Of a stretch of 64,000 nt of DNA, positions 62,120-64,000 are shown piece after piece; position 1 is the first letter of the stretch; each line of letters starts with the position of its first letter. The stretch comes from Terriglobia bacterium. GTDB taxonomy: Bacteria > Acidobacteriota > Terriglobia > Terriglobales > Acidobacteriaceae. The stretch covers positions 1 to 64,000 of the forward strand of contig JAIQGF010000003.1 of NCBI GenBank assembly GCA_020072845.1, read 5' to 3'. A model generated the notes under the pieces. The model was given only the letters and a program-made list of their open reading frames with translations, ran no database searches and was not told where the DNA came from. The translations under genes and the position numbers were made by a program.

Positions 62120-63262
62120 ATGATCATCACGCAGACACCATTTCGCCTGACGCTGGGCGGCGGCGGCACCGATCTGCCCAGCTACTACAGCCAGTACGGC
62201 GGTTTCATTCTCAGCATGGCCATTGACAAGTACATGTACATCAGCCTGAACACGCCGCTGCTGAGCGCCTGCATTCAGGTTCGGTACTCCCAGAATGAGG
62301 TCTGCCGAGGGCCCTCGGAAGTGCGCCACACGCTGGCCCGCGCGGCCCTGGAATTTCTGGGCGTCGCGCAGCAGATCGAGATTGTGTCCATCGCCGACAT
62401 CCCCTCCGGCACGGGCCTGGGTTCCTCGGGCTGTTATCTCATCGGTTTGCTCAACGGCCTGCACACGCTGCTCGGGTGCCCCGTCGGGCCCGAGCAACTC
62501 GCCGAAGAGGCATGTCACATTGAACTGGACCTGCTGCGCAAGCCGGTCGGCAAGCAGGACCAGTACATGGCGGCGTTCGGCGGGTTGACGACGCTCAACA
62601 TTGACGCGAGCGGGAGGGTGCAGGTGGACGCGCTGCGCGTGCATCCCGAGACTTTGGAGTCGCTCGAGGCCAACACGCTGCTCTTCTACACCGGGGTTTC
62701 GCGGGACGCTCTCGACATCCTCGGCCAGCAGAGCCGTGAAGTTCGGCGGGACAATGCGGTGGTGGTCGAGAGCCTGCACCAGATCAAGGCGATCGGGCTG
62801 GAAATCCAGAGCGCGCTGATGCGCGGCGACGTGCACCGCTTCGGGGAGCTGCTCGACGTTCACTGGCAATCGAAGAAGCGCCTGTCGAACGGCATCTCCA
62901 ACCCGCAAATCGACGCCTGGTACGAATTGGCGCGCAAGAACGGAGCCGTCGGCGGGAAGATTTCCGGCGCCGGCGGCGGCGGCTTTCTCATGGTGTATTG
63001 CGACAACGGCAAGGCGCGACTGCGTGAGGCCATGAGCGCTGCCGGCCTGGTCGAGCTCCGCTTCCGTCTCAACTACGAGGGGAGCAAGGTGCTGGTGAAC
63101 TGCATGCCCACCGACAAATGCTGGCAGCACGTCATGCGGCTGAAGGAAGTCATCGTTCGCGTACCGGAAAAAGTCGACCTGCCCGTCGCCCCGCCCGAGG
63201 TTGCGGCAGCTCCCATGGGACTGCCGGCAGCGGGCGCTGACCGGCCCCACGTGCGGCCATGA
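62120..63262 (+). CDS. GHMP kinase, D-glycero-D-manno-heptose 7-phosphate kinase-like
   Basis: 380 residues of the GHMP-kinase fold. N-terminal TPFRLTLGGGGTDLPSYYSQ is the sugar-binding region typical of HddA-type kinases; the ATP loop is DIPSGTGLGSSGCY (about 94-107), and the third motif GKISGAGGGGFLMVY is near 283-297. With GmhB downstream it fits the GDP-D-glycero-D-manno-heptose branch. A proline/alanine-rich tail follows the catalytic fold. GGAAAGAGG lies before the ATG. Confidence 0.82.
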   Translation: MIITQTPFRLTLGGGGTDLPSYYSQYGGFILSMAIDKYMYISLNTPLLSACIQVRYSQNEVCRGPSEVRHTLARAALEFLGVAQQIEIVSIADIPSGTGLGSSGCYLIGLLNGLHTLLGCPVGPEQLAEEACHIELDLLRKPVGKQDQYMAAFGGLTTLNIDASGRVQVDALRVHPETLESLEANTLLFYTGVSRDALDILGQQSREVRRDNAVVVESLHQIKAIGLEIQSALMRGDVHRFGELLDVHWQSKKRLSNGISNPQIDAWYELARKNGAVGGKISGAGGGGFLMVYCDNGKARLREAMSAAGLVELRFRLNYEGSKVLVNCMPTDKCWQHVMRLKEVIVRVPEKVDLPVAPPEVAAAPMGLPAAGADRPHVRP

Positions 63263-63858
63263 ACGTGCCGGCGAAAGCCGTGTTTCTCGACCGGGACGGC
63301 GTCATCAACGAGATCGTGTATGACCGCGAGCTCGGCCTGATTGACTCACCCCGTTGCGCCCGTCAATTCCGCCTGTTGCCGCACGCCGCCGAAGGCATCC
63401 GCCTGCTCAACCAGGCTGGGTTCAAAGTCATCGTGGTGACCAACCAGCCTGGAATCGCCAAGAAGAGCCTGACCCGCCGGGCGTTGCGCGAAATCCATGG
63501 CCGCATGACGCGGATGCTGCAAGCCCGCGGAGCTCGACTGGACGCGATCTATTGTTGCCTGCACCATCCCGAAGCGAAGATCAAAACCCTGCGCCAGGTA
63601 TGCGAGTGCCGCAAGCCCGGTTGCGGCCTGCTGCGCGCGGCGGCGCGCGACTGGTCGCTGGATTTGCCCAGATCGTTCATGGTCGGCGACAGCTTTACCG
63701 ACATCGAGGCCGGGCATGCGGCGGGCTGCCGCACCATCTTCGTCGGGCGATGGAAGTGCGAAGCCTGCCAGCTGATGGGTGAGGACGGCGCCCGTCCTGA
63801 CATCCTGGCACGCGACCTGTCGGAAGCTGCGCAATTGATTCTCCGGGGCGCAGCATGA
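63259..63858 (+). CDS. gmhB: D-glycero-D-manno-heptose 1,7-bisphosphate phosphatase-like (HAD-IIIA)
   Basis: 199 residues. HAD motif I FLDRDGVIN (about 8-16), motif II VVTNQPGIAK (about 55-64), and the GmhB zinc-site pattern: CLHHPE followed by VCECRKPGCG. Late motif GDSFTDIEAGHAAGCRT. It dephosphorylates the bisphosphate made by the upstream kinase to give heptose-1-phosphate. ATGA overlap with the kinase gene shows coupling. A paralogue in histidinol synthesis (HisB N-domain) is similar, but the context supports heptose. Confidence 0.87.
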   Translation: MNVPAKAVFLDRDGVINEIVYDRELGLIDSPRCARQFRLLPHAAEGIRLLNQAGFKVIVVTNQPGIAKKSLTRRALREIHGRMTRMLQARGARLDAIYCCLHHPEAKIKTLRQVCECRKPGCGLLRAAARDWSLDLPRSFMVGDSFTDIEAGHAAGCRTIFVGRWKCEACQLMGEDGARPDILARDLSEAAQLILRGAA

Positions 63859-64000
63859 GCAGTCGACTGCAACCGGCCGCCGGCATCAAGCCAGCGCCGA
63901 CCCTGGCACGGGCACACCCCTGCTCCAGCGTCGCGCTGGACGGCAAAGCGCGCCGCCGACTCAGCTCACGGGTGGCAGGTGCCAGGTTCAAGACGGCACT
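63855..64000 (+). CDS. Start of next operon gene (partial, unidentified)
   Basis: An ATG at 63855 overlaps the stop of gmhB (ATGA) and the frame stays open to the window's edge, giving 48 residues. Composition is basic and alanine-rich, with no recognisable motif. By position it should be another sugar-nucleotide or glycosyltransferase gene of the same operon. Confidence 0.4.
   Translation, partial: MSSRLQPAAGIKPAPTLARAHPCSSVALDGKARRRLSSRVAGARFKTA

Noticed and set aside
61487-63250. A 587-codon open frame antisense to the Wzz-like and kinase genes
   Set aside because: It spans two unrelated real genes on the other strand and has shadow-type composition without a recognisable domain.

Overview
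The window is high-GC bacterial DNA with dense, mostly bacterial-style operons and long intergenic 'word' repeats. My best guess is a member of the Acidobacteriota (Terriglobia/Koribacter-like). The grounds are a UpxY-type antiterminator opening an exopolysaccharide operon, a secretin ending in a cohesin-like domain next to pseudopilins, a split methylmalonyl-CoA mutase, and the short repeats scattered between genes. This is inference; there is no rRNA gene to settle it. The only RNA gene seen is tRNA-Phe.

Layout. 1-18.8 kb: housekeeping and metabolism (GAF protein end, hpt, metal-dependent hydrolase, O-methyltransferase, crotonase-like protein, two-piece methylmalonyl-CoA mutase around an AlkA-type glycosylase, glycosyltransferase, TolC-like protein, truA, aldehyde dehydrogenase, amino-acid permease, LeuA/HMGL-type enzyme, M20 peptidase). 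18.8-22.3 kb: an amidohydrolase, then two unrecognised membrane proteins in visibly more A/T-rich DNA next to a protein-L-isoaspartate methyltransferase that breaks off after its SAM motif. 22.7-25.1 kb: a MerB-like organomercurial lyase whose frame is crossed by a TGA exactly where the second catalytic cysteine belongs, followed by a hairpin with a GGUC loop that looks like a bacterial SECIS element; a deazaflavin-dependent oxidoreductase is coupled to it, and a TAT-exported protein downstream also carries an in-frame TGA. 25.2-37.2 kb: pepA, smpB, type II secretion/pilus genes, histidine degradation (hutU, hutI, with a DinB protein between them) and an M1 aminopeptidase.

37.45-50.39 kb is a genomic island. 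It is bounded by an intact tRNA-Phe gene and a 46-bp exact repeat of that tRNA's 3' part. Inside is what looks like an undescribed peptide/protein-modification system: a TAT-signal seven-blade WD40 protein with a C-terminal tail of ten cysteines (mostly CTC motifs), a large exported PKD/solenoid protein, and a translationally coupled run of six genes. These six are four radical-SAM proteins holding five radical-SAM domains and two PqqD/RRE-like proteins. One radical-SAM protein is fused to a U32-peptidase-like region and another to a HemN/HemW-like second radical-SAM domain. The natural hypothesis is that the cysteine ladder of the WD40 protein is the substrate.

50.4-54.8 kb: three unrecognised envelope proteins. 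55.4-64 kb: an exopolysaccharide operon (UpxY antiterminator, TetR regulator, Wza-like SLBB export protein, Wzi-like protein, Wzz-like chain-length protein, heptose-7-phosphate kinase and heptose-bisphosphate phosphatase) that runs off the right edge. No CRISPR array, IS element, transposase or integrase was found.
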